Assembly (NCBI RefSeq): GCF_020536995.1
Contig: NC_068356.1
Location: 84,046,672-84,110,671 of the forward strand
Source of the DNA: Dreissena polymorpha
Taxonomy: Eukaryota > Mollusca > Bivalvia > Myida > Dreissenidae
Length of the DNA stretch: 64,000 bases
Reading direction: 5' to 3'
The position numbers and the translations under genes were made by a program. How positions within the stretch are numbered: position 1 is the first letter of the stretch; the number at the start of each line of letters is the position of its first letter. Under the pieces are notes generated by a model, which was not told the DNA's origin, did not search any database, and saw nothing but the letters and a program-made list of their open reading frames with translations. Below are positions 11,331-20,879 of this stretch, one piece after another.

Positions 11331-12238
11331 ACAATTCCCTTGCTGCTAATACAAAAAAGGCATACATCGTTGGGTTAGAGAGATTCTCTGAGTTTAAAAG
11401 GCAATACGGCTTGTCAGATGCCTGGCCGCCTACAGTTGAACAGGTGGTTCGATTTGTAGCATGGCTATCCCTACAGAAACTATCCCACAAAACAGCAAAA
11501 TCATACTTAAGCTCTATAGCTTTTCATTGCAAGCTGCTTGATGTTGTTGACCCTACCAAAAAGTTCATTGTTTCAAAAATGGTGGAAGGAATGCAAAAAG
11601 ATAAGAAAACACATGATAATAGGCTTCCAATTACCCTCTCGTTACTGCAAGGGATAGTAAGCAAACTTAATATTGTGTGTTCCAGTGTCTACGAAGCAAA
11701 ACTGTTCACTGCAGCTTTTATGCTAGCGTTTTTCGGTTTTCTAAGAGTGGGCGAAATAGCTGTTCCTAAAAAAGGTGATAGTATTTTACAGGCAGCGGTG
11801 TTGGCAATAGAAGATTTACAATTTGATCACAATGGGGTAATCATTTCAATCCGGCATTCAAAAACTGATCAGTTGGGCAAAGGGGTAGCGCTCAAAATTA
11901 CTAGGTCAAACAGTGAATTTTGCCCAGTTGTGTGTCTTAACCAGTATCTTCATGTTCGTCCTCAAGGGCCTGGTCCCTTGTTTTTGCACTTTAACAAACA
12001 ACCAATTACTCGTTACCAATTTTCTGCTATTCTTAAGAAAACGGTTTCTCTTTTGGGTCTAAATTATGGGTCTTACAAATCCCACTCCTTCAGAATTCGA
12101 GCAGCAACTGCAGCTTCCCAACTAGGCTATTCAGTGGAGATCATTAAACAGGCAGGCAGATGGGCTTTCAATGCCTACCAAACATATGTTCGTCCTGTTC
12201 CTGTTGTCATGCCCAGCCTAATAAATAACCCCCATTAA
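11324..12238 (+). CDS. Ngaro tyrosine recombinase
   Basis: 304 residues. The N-terminal part (LAANTKKAYIVGLERF) resembles a core-binding domain. The catalytic part shows Arg in GFLRVGEIA (about residue 141), the HSFR box (about 254-257) and a tyrosine in AYQTYVRP (about 288). This enzyme replaces the DDE integrase of LTR elements and inserts a circular DNA copy, which explains the split repeats and the lack of a target duplication. Confidence 0.9.
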   Translation: MLDNSLAANTKKAYIVGLERFSEFKRQYGLSDAWPPTVEQVVRFVAWLSLQKLSHKTAKSYLSSIAFHCKLLDVVDPTKKFIVSKMVEGMQKDKKTHDNRLPITLSLLQGIVSKLNIVCSSVYEAKLFTAAFMLAFFGFLRVGEIAVPKKGDSILQAAVLAIEDLQFDHNGVIISIRHSKTDQLGKGVALKITRSNSEFCPVVCLNQYLHVRPQGPGPLFLHFNKQPITRYQFSAILKKTVSLLGLNYGSYKSHSFRIRAATAASQLGYSVEIIKQAGRWAFNAYQTYVRPVPVVMPSLINNPH

Positions 12239-12286
12239 AAAGGTATGGTTCATATAGTTAGATTCATGTGACTATCAAAAACCAAG

Positions 12287-12877
12287 TTGTATTTAGGGAA
12301 AACCATCTGGATACTGGGTTCATCAATAATCAAGCAAGCCTTCATAGCAGCAAGATTACGACCTGAAGGGGCCAACCTCTGCCTTGAACCCAACATCATC
12401 TGGTGGCAAGGGTACAGTGGGTTAACACTTGCAGAATCAAAGAAAAAAATTCTTTCGCTTGCCAATGTGGGTAATTCTCCAGACTATATTGTGTTACATT
12501 TAGGTGGTAATGATCTTGGTCGTCGGTCACTGGTGGACCTTCGAAAATTGATTGTCGAGCTATTCAGGACTATACTGTCTATATTTCCAAGTGTTAAGAT
12601 TGTATGGTCTGCAGTGCTTCCAAGGTCAAATTGGAGATATTCTGATAATAAAGTTGCTATGGACAAAGCAAGAAAGCGCCTTAATAGTCATGGTTCATCT
12701 AGGGCTTTGGCATGTGGAGGGCATTACTTGGCCAACTCTGACTTTGGAAAATTTGAGGAACATTTGTTTGAGAAGGACGGAGTCCACTTGTCAACTCTGG
12801 GTACAGATATTTTTCTTTCTAATATGTCTGCAGGGCTTGAAAAATTTATAAAGCATAATACACCAATCCATTACTGA
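12287..12877 (+). CDS. SGNH/GDSL-like hydrolase carried by the Ngaro element
   Basis: 196 residues. SGNH blocks are visible: WILGSSIIK (block I serine), LHLGGNDLG (block III, GGND) and DGVHLSTLG (block V, Asp-His). It starts 49 bases after the recombinase stop. Hydrolases of this family are known as passengers in some YR retrotransposons. The substrate is unknown, and an esterase role in membrane or lipid processing is only a guess. Confidence 0.8.
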   Translation: MYLGKTIWILGSSIIKQAFIAARLRPEGANLCLEPNIIWWQGYSGLTLAESKKKILSLANVGNSPDYIVLHLGGNDLGRRSLVDLRKLIVELFRTILSIFPSVKIVWSAVLPRSNWRYSDNKVAMDKARKRLNSHGSSRALACGGHYLANSDFGKFEEHLFEKDGVHLSTLGTDIFLSNMSAGLEKFIKHNTPIHY

Positions 12878-13034
12878 AGTTCTAGATGCACAAATTTGGG
12901 GGTTCTTACAATTTTAAATCCCAAACATTATGTATGTTGGTTTTGCTATTGAGTCCAAAAATAGATATTTGCAGTTAGTTTGTATGCATATTTTTCTTAC
13001 TCATATGTATGAAAAAAGAAAAAAGAAAGTTTTT

Positions 13035-13130
13035 TGCTGCTAATTTTTATGCAATTTTTTGCTGCTAGTTTTTATGCAATTTTTTTTCTGCTGGGTTTTA
13101 TGCATTTTTGCTGCTAGTTTTTATTCATAT
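13035..13130 (+). repeat. Short tandem repeats in the Ngaro 3' region
   Basis: A unit close to TTTTTTGCTGCTAGTTTTTATGCAA repeats about four times between the hydrolase frame and B1. Open frames across 13059-13434 are by-products. Confidence 0.6.
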
Positions 13131-13290
13131 CTTTGCCTTGTGTTTACAGTTTACTGCTTCCGACTCCAAGCATGCGTCCATCCGCCCTGCAGCCAAAGTT
13201 CTTTGGCAGTGGCCACCCATCATCTCTGGCCCAGCTGGTTTCGAGGTTGGGGCATTTGGGCCGCTGGGTCAGCGTTGTTGGGTGGCCATA

Positions 13291-13662
13291 TGGCAATCAG
13301 TGCCGGATGGACGCTTTTTACCTGGCACATTTTTTGGGGAAAATATATATGATTTTGTTGGGAGTGCTGATGGCCGTCACCCGGAGTCAGCACTCATATA
13401 CAATTTATTTGTGCAGTTAGTTATTTGCAGTTAGTTTGGGCTTGCCATGTTCGCAGGTGGCCCTTGCTGCTTGGAGTCGAGACATTATATGCCAGAACCA
13501 TTTTTTATGTTTTTATGTTATAAGGTCCTTTAATAAAAAGTAAAAATTTAGTTGAGTTTATATTTACTGTGTGAAAAGGGTTATTCATCGGAGTTTTCAT
13601 ATAGGCTTGCCCATGTAATGCTAGGTGGCAGTTTGGGTTTAGTTCTTGGCCTCTACAATAAT
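13291..13662 (+). repeat. Ngaro repeat B1
   Basis: 372 bp, near-identical to 14179-14550. It abuts A2, so the B1-A2 junction matches the joined ends of a circular intermediate. Confidence 0.9.
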
Positions 13663-13827
13663 ATGGTCTATTACTAAATAATAGACCTGTTTATTGTTGG
13701 GCCACTGCTGGGCTGGTTTTTCAGTTTTCTTATTGTTGGTGTTTTTTAACCGAAGTAGCGAATTTTACAGATTAAAAATTTCTTTCTCATTGTTATCTAC
13801 ACAAACAAAAGGTTGTAAATTTTCTCC
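13662..13827 (+). repeat. Ngaro repeat A2
   Basis: 166 bp copy of A1 including the terminal hairpin. About 350 bp of unique sequence separates it from B2. Confidence 0.9.
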
Positions 13828-14178
13828 CCTCCCACCCAACCCATGTAGTTTGCTTTTACACAGTGTTGTTCTGTCACACTTTACTGCGTCCGTTATATAT
13901 TTAAAAATTTGGTCAGGCTTAGGGTAAATATAGATTTATTTTAAGTTTTATTTGCCTGTCCACATTAATTTTAATTACATAAGGGGAAACTGATTGTTTT
14001 CCGTACTAGATTTGGTTTTAGTATATTACATATTCTGCTGGTTTGAGTTGCGTTTTTCAGTTTGCCGTGTAGACGCAGAGTACCAAACGTCGGATACAGG
14101 TCGGTCACGACTCCACTTCCGATGGGGCAGTTCGGACACCTCGGGTTCGTCGACAGTCGCTTGAAGTTAACAGTTCCT

Positions 14179-14550
14179 TGGCAATCAGTGCCGGATGGAC
14201 GCTTTTTACCTGGCACATTTTTTGGGGAAAATATATATGATTTTGTTGGGAGTGCTGATGGCCGTCACCCGGAGTCAGCACTCATATACAATTTATTTGT
14301 GCAGTTAGTTATTTGCAGTTAGTTTGGGCTTGCCATGTTCGCAGGTGGCCCTTGCTGCTTGGAGTCGAGACATTATATGCCAGAACCATTTTTTATGTTT
14401 TTATGTTATAAGGTCCTTTAATAAAAAGTAAAAATTTAGTTGAGTTTATATTTACTGTGTGAAAAGGGTTATTCATCGGTGTTTTCATATAGGCTTGCCC
14501 ATGTAATGCTAGGTGGCAGTTTGGGTTTAGTTCTTGGCCTCTACAATAAT
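14179..14550 (+). repeat. Ngaro repeat B2 (3' end)
   Basis: 372 bp copy of B1. The shared text stops after CTCTACAATAAT, where host sequence (GAACTGCC) resumes. Confidence 0.9.
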
Positions 14551-14805
14551 GAACTGCCATGGTAAAGATGCATAATATTTGATAGCTCTTATGCAATAAA
14601 TGAACTGTGAAAAGCACATAATACAACTACGTTTTACGCGTTTATATCTAAATATCTAAATTAAAATTAACTAGTTTACAAAATTAAAAACAAATAAGTC
14701 ACGTGTTAGAAAGCTCACCATCATCTCTTTAATATCGATACCATCAGCATAAACATCCTTATCATTCACATCATTCATTCACATCATTACATAAACAAAC
14801 AAAAA

Positions 14806-14813
14806 ACACCACT

Positions 14814-14848
<35 letters not shown>

Positions 14849-14881
14849 TATCATCATCGTCATCGTCGTAGTCGTCGTCAT

Positions 14882-14914
<33 letters not shown>

Positions 14915-15010
14915 TTCCACCATCACCATCATCAATCATCAACATCATCATTATCTTCATCAACATCATCAATATCATACAACTCAACACGATCATCATC
15001 TTCAACAATA
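14806..15010. repeat. (ATC)n microsatellite, partly interrupted
   Basis: Long runs of TCATCATCATC broken by GTCGTCG and other units. The Asp-rich open frame on the minus strand is produced by the repeat and is not a gene. Confidence 0.9.
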
Positions 15011-15744
15011 TTATAATGTTCATGTTCATGGTTTTTGTCAGTAGTATCTTCACCGTTATCATTAGTAATCATTAACATTTTAATCATAACTTCGACAACC
15101 TCACTCGCATTTATAATTTAACATTTTAATCATTTTTCATCATCAACTTGACATTACCATCCATGATTGTCATCATCAGAAAAATTGACAGTCATTATTT
15201 TAAATCACAACTGCCACTAACACGTTTGCTACTGCCAAAACCGTCACCACTGGAACTACTTGCACACCCACAACCAATACCAAAATTTTATTTTAAATGT
15301 ATAGCAATAAAAGATTTCATTAATAGTTATATTAGAATAAAATTAGGCATAGTATTGTTGTGACGTGTAAAACAATTGGCACTTTTGTATGAATTATTTA
15401 TAAAGGTACCAATGTCGAAATTGTCACCCCGGTGCGCAAGGCCACGTGCTTTTAAGTATGTGCTGGCTACCGGTAATACCTGTGCAGTTACTTGGGTAAT
15501 TAAATCGAAAGCAACATGTTTTCTGAAAAAGGCTATATACATCCATTTTTGTGAATACATGATGGAAAATACATAGGTTTAAATGTTCACTTGCTAATTA
15601 TATTTTGTTTCCTCTCTCTAACAACAGTTCTTTGACAGTTACGGGCGACAATAAATCAAATGGACGGACGAACGGATGGACAGAGACGGGAATATGGAAT
15701 ACCATGCAACACATGCATTAGTTTAAGAAATAAAATGATTTTAC

Positions 15745-15782
15745 CTCAAATACAGATTTGGGGGATCTGGTCATCAGGTTTG
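15745..15782 (-). CDS. Ig-domain gene, juxtamembrane exon
   Basis: The acceptor is GTTTTTTAGTTTTAG-type and the donor TTTGAG/GTAAAA. Two bases complete a codon begun in the transmembrane exon (giving Ala), then NLMTRSPKSVFE. It carries basic residues and possible phosphorylation serines next to the membrane. It ends in phase 0, matching the exon at 5773-5829. Confidence 0.75.
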
Positions 15783-16211
15783 CTAAAACTAAAAAATAAC
15801 AACTCATTTGATAAAGCATAAAGAATATTTTCATGTGAGCTAATATTTTTTCTTTATTAATAACGTTGTTATATTATTAGTTTCTGTTGGCCTTTCTTAC
15901 TGTATAGCTAACAAACATTAATCTGATACTTAGGATAAAGCATAAATTACATGCTAGATTTCCCTATTTGATGAATACTAGATTTTGTTGGTCTGCGTGG
16001 TTCACACGATCAATAAGAATATTACATTAACGTTAAGGGGCTTATCTTGAATAAAGTCAAAACATCACAACATAAAAACATCAAATTAGAATGCAATCAA
16101 AAGTAACAAAAAGCAATCTTTCAAACATCTGTGTTTCACACAATTCGGCACGTTTCATTAGCTTCCTTCGTCCGTTCACGGTCTCCTTGTATTTTTTTTC
16201 GCTTCTTCTAA

Positions 16212-16560
16212 TTGTATTACATTATGTTTCTTTTTTTAAACTTTTTCCTTCTATATAACAATTTTCTTTTGTTTAAAATGCCTTATTGTACGTTAACTCA
16301 AAAATATAACCACCTACTGAATCGTAATGTTACAATCCTGCAAAAACTATGTACGAAGAAGAACTATACAAGACTTGGTTTTTCGTTCTTATCCATTCTC
16401 GGAACATGTAAATCAATGGTAACTGTGTATGCGTATTTTGTATATAATATGATTGTTCTTGAAATAAAATATGTTTAAACTAACTTGAATAAACTTAGGC
16501 CGATAAAAACACGACCGTGGGTTAATCGATTGTAAAATTACTGCAATTAATCCCTTAATA
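16212..16560. other. AT-rich intron sequence, nothing recognised
   Basis: The plus-strand open frame here has no splice context and a low-complexity composition. Confidence 0.4.
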
Positions 16561-16625
16561 AAATACAATCATGTTAATGTGTGTGCGCTACACAAAAAAC
16601 CATTAAAAAGCACATACGTTTCATC

Positions 16626-16762
16626 TGGAATAATGCTTGAACACGCGCTGGAATAATGTTTGAACACGCGCTGGAATAATGCTTGAACACGCGCTGGAAT
16701 AATGCACGAACACACGCTGGAATAATGCTTGAACACGCGCTGGAATAATGCTTGAACACGCG
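16626..16762. repeat. 23-bp minisatellite, about six copies
   Basis: The unit is close to CTGGAATAATGCTTGAACACGCG, with variants TGTTTG and TGCACG. It lies in an intron of the Ig gene. The repetitive minus-strand frames come from the repeat. Confidence 0.9.
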
Positions 16763-17050
16763 TCCGATCCTAATAATGTTTTAAATACTACGCATATGTA
16801 TTGCATTCACAATATTCATGTTCGTATATTTACATATTAACGGTATAGGAAAGGCTACTTAGAATATAATGTTAGAAAATGTAATGCTATCGTTTCTTTA
16901 CTATTCCTTCACATGTTAATGTATTCCCTTCTATTCTTAATTAATTTCTAGTAATTTAACACATAATTAATTATATTTATCCGACTGCCTTAGTAGGAAA
17001 CAATAAATTTGCGTTGCGTGCATTTTCTAAATTGTGAGTTTTTGTCTTAC

Positions 17051-17146
17051 CTTTCCTCCTCCATAAGACGAAAATGATAGAGATGACGATCGAGGTGATA
17101 AAAATTGTAGTAACAATGACAACGTGGATGTGGATGGGAGACGTTT
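17051..17146 (-). CDS. Ig-domain gene, transmembrane exon
   Basis: The acceptor is TTTTTCCTATTTTAG and the donor GAGGAAAG/GTAAGA. It is 96 nt, phase 1 on both sides. It reads TSPIHIH, then a helix of about 22 hydrophobic residues (VVIVTTIFITSIVISIIFVL), then the stop-transfer signal WRRK. This places the Ig domain outside the cell and the tail inside. Confidence 0.85.
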
Positions 17147-17360
17147 CTAAAATAGGAAAAATATCCTTATAAAATAACTTCATGCTTAGTTTAAGCAAAC
17201 GTGTTCATACTTCGTGCATAATAACAAATATCAAGAATTAATATCGTAAACATGTACATACAATGTATATTTTAGTTGCAGAGAACATATTTATGACATA
17301 CTAGATATATGAGAGTTTATGTTATAAAAAGTCATTTTTAAAATCACAAGATTAACATAC

Positions 17361-17732
17361 CTGTGTTCTGCTTGCCCTCACAACGAGTAATATTTTCATC
17401 CCCGCCATCAATATAACGAGGAATAATGTCCACGGTCACATAATTGCTAGGGTGGTACGTTTCACAACATTCGTATGTTCCATACGTGTCGTTACCTATA
17501 TGATTGATATGCAGAATTCCTCCGCGTCCAGTGTAAGAAATATTATATGTGTTTTCAAGACCTTTAACAAGCAAAAGACATTTTTTAATTACTGCATGAC
17601 AATCTGCGATCGCAAAAGATGCACCTTGGACTGGGCTGATAAATTTAAAAGTGATTTCGTAGTTTGATGAACATTCAATAGATGATCCTTTCCCGTCGGA
17701 AACGATTACCACGCCGTGACCTCCCTGTCGTA
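17361..17732 (-). CDS. Ig-like domain exon, copy 1 (transmembrane form)
   Basis: 372 nt, phase 1-1, the usual arrangement for Ig exons. The acceptor is TGTCTCATAACAG and the donor GAACACAG/GTATGT. The domain shows a B-strand cysteine (GSSIECSS) and the F-strand signature NDTYGTYECCETY, like the D-x-G-x-Y-x-C hallmark. The core tryptophan is not evident, so it is a divergent V/I-type fold. Three sequons (NIS, NDT, NIT) suggest glycosylation. After ENITRC it continues EGKQNT and joins the membrane exon. Only this copy has the donor. Confidence 0.8.
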
Positions 17733-17899
17733 CTGTTATGAGACACAACACACTAGTTTTAAACTAGACATCATCTAGATACAACTTCTGACCAAGTTTG
17801 GTGAAGCTCTGATGAAAACTACTTGAATTTGAGAGCGGACAACGTGCTGAATGTTTAAAACGCACCCCGTGACCTAGTTTTTGACCCGACAAGGCCCAT

Positions 17900-18072
17900 G
17901 ATTGAACGTGGCCTAGACATTATGTACAAACAACTTCTGACCAAGTTTGGTGAAGATCGGATCAAAACTACTTGAATTAGAGAGCGAACACGGACGGACC
18001 GACCGACAGACCGACCGACAGACAAGCACACTCCTATAAACGCTCCTAAACTTCGTTTAGTGGGGGTATAAT
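17900..18072 (-). repeat. Bivalve dispersed repeat cap with GACCGACCGACA run
   Basis: It contains ACTTCTGACCAAGTTTGGTG, a (GACC/GACA)n stretch, and ends GTGGGGGTATAATTAATTG. The same family in the other orientation occurs at 49.34-49.68 kb. The minus-strand open frame over it (rich in VGRSVGRS) is a repeat artefact, and it recurs in units 2 and 3. Confidence 0.75.
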
Positions 18073-18392
18073 TAATTGTCATTTAATTGTACAAGATAAG
18101 TATTGCTGCAAAGCATCAAAGGGCGTCGGGAATTTCAGTGTAAAAGGCACTCAATGAAGTTACATGGAACAATTTTTTTCTACTGTAAATATAAATATAT
18201 TTGCCGATTATTTTAAACAAAATAGAAAAAGATACTGGTATAACCATTATCTATGATTTTGTGTTATAACTCCCAAATAACCATTATCTATGATGGTGTG
18301 TTATAACCCCCAAATAACCATTATCTATGATTTTGTGTTGTAACCCCCAAATATTTCATAGTTCATTTTATTAACATTGGTTTCCTTTTTTA

Positions 18393-19710
18393 GCGAGGCT
18401 GTTTCGGAGAAAACCCGAGCTATTGTAATAGCCAGCTCTTCCGCCGTCCGCCGTACGCCGTCCGCCGTAGGCGTCGTGCTAAAACCTTAACATTGGCTCT
18501 AAAATCAAAGTGCTTCCACCAACAACTTTGAAACTTCATATGAAGATGCACCTTGATGATTTCTACACGCCACACCCATTTTGGGTCACTAGGTCAAAGG
18601 TCAAGGTCACTGTGACCTCTAATATCAAACTTTAACATAGGCTCTAAAATCAAAGTGCTTCCACCTACATGTTTGAAACTTCATATGTGGTTGCACCTTG
18701 ATGAGTTCTACATGCCACACCCATTTTTGGGTCACTAGGTCAAAGGTTAAGGTCACTGTGACCTCTTATATAAAACTTTATAAAAAGCCTTAACATTGCC
18801 TCTAAAATCAATGTGCTTCAACCTACAACTTTGAAACTTCATATGTAGATGAACCTTGATAAGTTCTACACGCCACACCCATTTTTAGGTCACTTGGTCA
18901 AAGATCAAGGTCACTGTGACCTCTAATATCAAACTTTAACATAGGCTCTAAAATCAAAGTGCTTCCACCTACAACTTTGAAACTTCATATGTAGTTGCAC
19001 CTTGATGAGTTCTACATGCCACACTCATTTTTGGGTCACTAGGTCAAAGGTCATTGTGACCTCTAATATAAAACTTTAACAAAAACCTTAACATTGCCTC
19101 TAAAATCAAAGTGCTTCCACCTACAACTTTGAAACTTCATATGTAGATGTACCTTGATGACTTCTACACGCCACACCCATTTTGGGTCACTAGGTCAAAG
19201 GTCAAGGTCACTGTGACCTCTAAAAAAAATGTCTGACAAGCTTTCGCAGCCGAGCGTGGCACCCGTTATGCGGAGCTCTTGTTTTTACTGGCATCCGTGT
19301 GCAGTTTTCATAAATGGAACAGAACTGTGTAGGTTGTAAAAAATCTGTTACATCTTGTAAGCGTAATTTCATATTTTTCTCAACTTCAAGGGGAGATGAT
19401 TCTAAACTTATTCGTACGTTGCTCATTTACGATAGGGGTTGAGTACTCATTGATTAAGAATGTTTATCTTAATAATATCTGATTTCGGATCGTATATGGG
19501 TCAGCTAGGGTCAAAAATTAGGTCACCGGGCCAATTCTAGTAAAACCTTGTGTAGATGAAAGAGGTCACAGTTTTCATTTTGTCAGAATGTATTTATTAA
19601 TGAAATCTGGATTGGGATTGTATATGGGTCTGATAGAATTTAAGTTGATGTAGCAGGTTAGTAAGGTGAGCGATTCAGGGCCATCATGGTCCTCTTGTTT
19701 GTTTTTATTA
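18393..19710 (+). repeat. Modular repeat with perfect estrogen-response-type palindromes
   Basis: A cap (TAGCGAGGCTGTTTCGGAGA, the GAGCTATTGTAATAGC hairpin, a GCCGTCCGCC run) is followed by about five degenerate ~145-bp monomers. It ends GGGCCATCATGGTCCTCTTG. Monomers carry AGGTCAAAGGTCA (a DR1 site) joined to AGGTCACTGTGACCT (perfect IR3). The IR3 occurs at 18604-18618, 18750-18764, 18908-18922 and 19205-19219. The open frames here are not genes. Confidence 0.8.
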
Positions 19711-20344
19711 TGCCCATGAAATATATGTGTGAGAGGTTGGGGGGGGGTCGTAAACACATTAAAACTTGTACAGTGTTTTCGTATCAATGTAGCATCCCCA
19801 GCTAAAAAATGTTTATACCATAATGTTTTTTTATTGCATATATAATGAAAGAACTCATTAACACAAACTCAAAACACTTTGAATTTTTCAAATATCTCTA
19901 CTACATCTTAAGTTTTGAGATTTTAAAGTTCCGAATTTTCCCCAAAATTTTGCCACTTTTGGTATCTAGAAGACTGATTTCGCAGGAATTCGCGGCACCG
20001 ACACAGATGATGTTTCAGTGTAAATTATTATAAAAATTTTATTTATTGAGATATCTTCATGAAACTTGGTATGCATATGTTAAATGACATATGTTAAATG
20101 ACATGCTCTTTTCATTTTTAAGGTCCATTTTCTCTATCTGCAAGTGCAAACATGTTTTTCCTATAAAAACCATGATGTCATTATTCGTTGTTTTTTGTAA
20201 GTTAATAACTGTATGTCGCATTACTTTGATGTCATTCCCAAACTGCTATTGTCTATTTAAATTTTTACATAAAAGTTAACATATTAAACATGTCAATATA
20301 AGTAAAATCATTAAACAAACAAACATGTGGTTGAACAGAATACA

Positions 20345-20350
20345 TTTATT
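20345..20350 (-). terminator. Possible poly(A) signal for the short Ig form, copy 2
   Basis: AATAAA on the minus strand, about 126 bases after the stop of Ig copy 2. The matching site in unit 3 (near 23.50 kb) reads AATACA instead. Confidence 0.4.
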
Positions 20351-20475
20351 GCCAATACACACAAATAGACATAATACATTGAGTACAAAATTATAAAAAT
20401 GTCCCTTAATAGTTTACATACAGGATGATTATCTATAATGAATATAATGTATTTTCCTTTTATAACAGAATAAAT

Positions 20476-20879
20476 TCACAAACAAATATATATAAACATT
20501 AATAAAACTAAAATATAATTATGGTCACAACGAGTAATATTTTCATCCCCGCCATCAATATAACGAGGAATAATGTCCACGGTCACATAATTGCTAGGGT
20601 GGTACGTTTCACAACATTCGTATGTTCCATACGTGTCGTTACCTATATGATTGATATGCAGAATTCCTCCGCGTCCAGTGTAAGAAATATTATATGTGTT
20701 TTCAAGACCTTTAACAAGCAAAAGACATTTTTTAATTACTGCATGACAATCTGCGATCGCAAAAGATGCACCTTGGACTGGGCTGATAAATTTAAAAGTG
20801 ATTTCGTAGTTTGATGAACATTCAATAGATGATCCTTTCCCGTCGGAAACGATTACCACGCCGTGACCTCCCTGTCGTA
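20476..20879 (-). CDS. Ig-like domain exon, copy 2 (short form with own stop)
   Basis: The acceptor TGTCTCATTACAG is a better match than in copy 1. It has the same Ig domain, identical to copy 1 over the shared exon as far as I can see, but after ENITRC it continues DHNYILVLLMFIYICL and stops, with no donor. Spliced to the signal-peptide exon it would give 150 residues. The tail of about 12 hydrophobic residues is short for a membrane helix and could be a GPI-type signal or simply a secreted end. It could also be a non-functional duplicate. Confidence 0.6.

Larger units (their letters stand above)
7705..14550 (+). mobile_element. Ngaro-type tyrosine-recombinase retrotransposon, looks near whole and young
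   Basis: Named from two signs. First, it has split direct repeats: A1 7705-7870, A2 13662-13827, B1 13291-13662, B2 14179-14550, in the order A1, genes, B1-A2, spacer, B2. Second, it carries in order a gag-like frame, reverse transcriptase, RNase H, a tyrosine recombinase and an SGNH hydrolase. No methyltransferase domain of DIRS1 type is seen, which favours Ngaro. B1 and B2 are 372 bp each and I noticed one difference. A1 and A2 (166 bp) look identical. This points to a very recent insertion. The reading frames overlap slightly, as is usual in the family. I see no clear break. It lies in the intron between two tail exons of the Ig gene, in the opposite orientation. No target duplication is expected for this class. 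Confidence 0.9.
17378..20524 (-). repeat. Tandem segmental duplication, unit 1 (3,147 bp)
   Basis: The unit starts inside the Ig exon at TCACAACGAG and runs to the equivalent point of the next copy. It holds most of the Ig exon, a Tyr/Arg-rich non-coding repeat around 17.9-18.1 kb, a three-fold 40-bp minisatellite (18.23-18.36 kb), the modular bivalve repeat (18.39-19.7 kb) and the former 3' part of the next unit. The near-identity to unit 2 indicates a recent duplication. Confidence 0.9.

Noticed and set aside
13059-13434. Three overlapping plus-strand frames
   Set aside because: They lie in the 3' non-coding region and B1 repeat of the Ngaro element, in conflicting frames.
14787-15062. Asp-rich 91-residue frame
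   Set aside because: Produced by the (ATC)n microsatellite.
16574-16806. Cys/Ser-repeat frames on the minus strand
   Set aside because: They come from the 23-bp minisatellite.
17855-18082. 75-residue frame with VGRSVGRS, present three times
   Set aside because: It lies on the GACC/GACA cap of a dispersed bivalve repeat and is copied only because the whole unit is duplicated.
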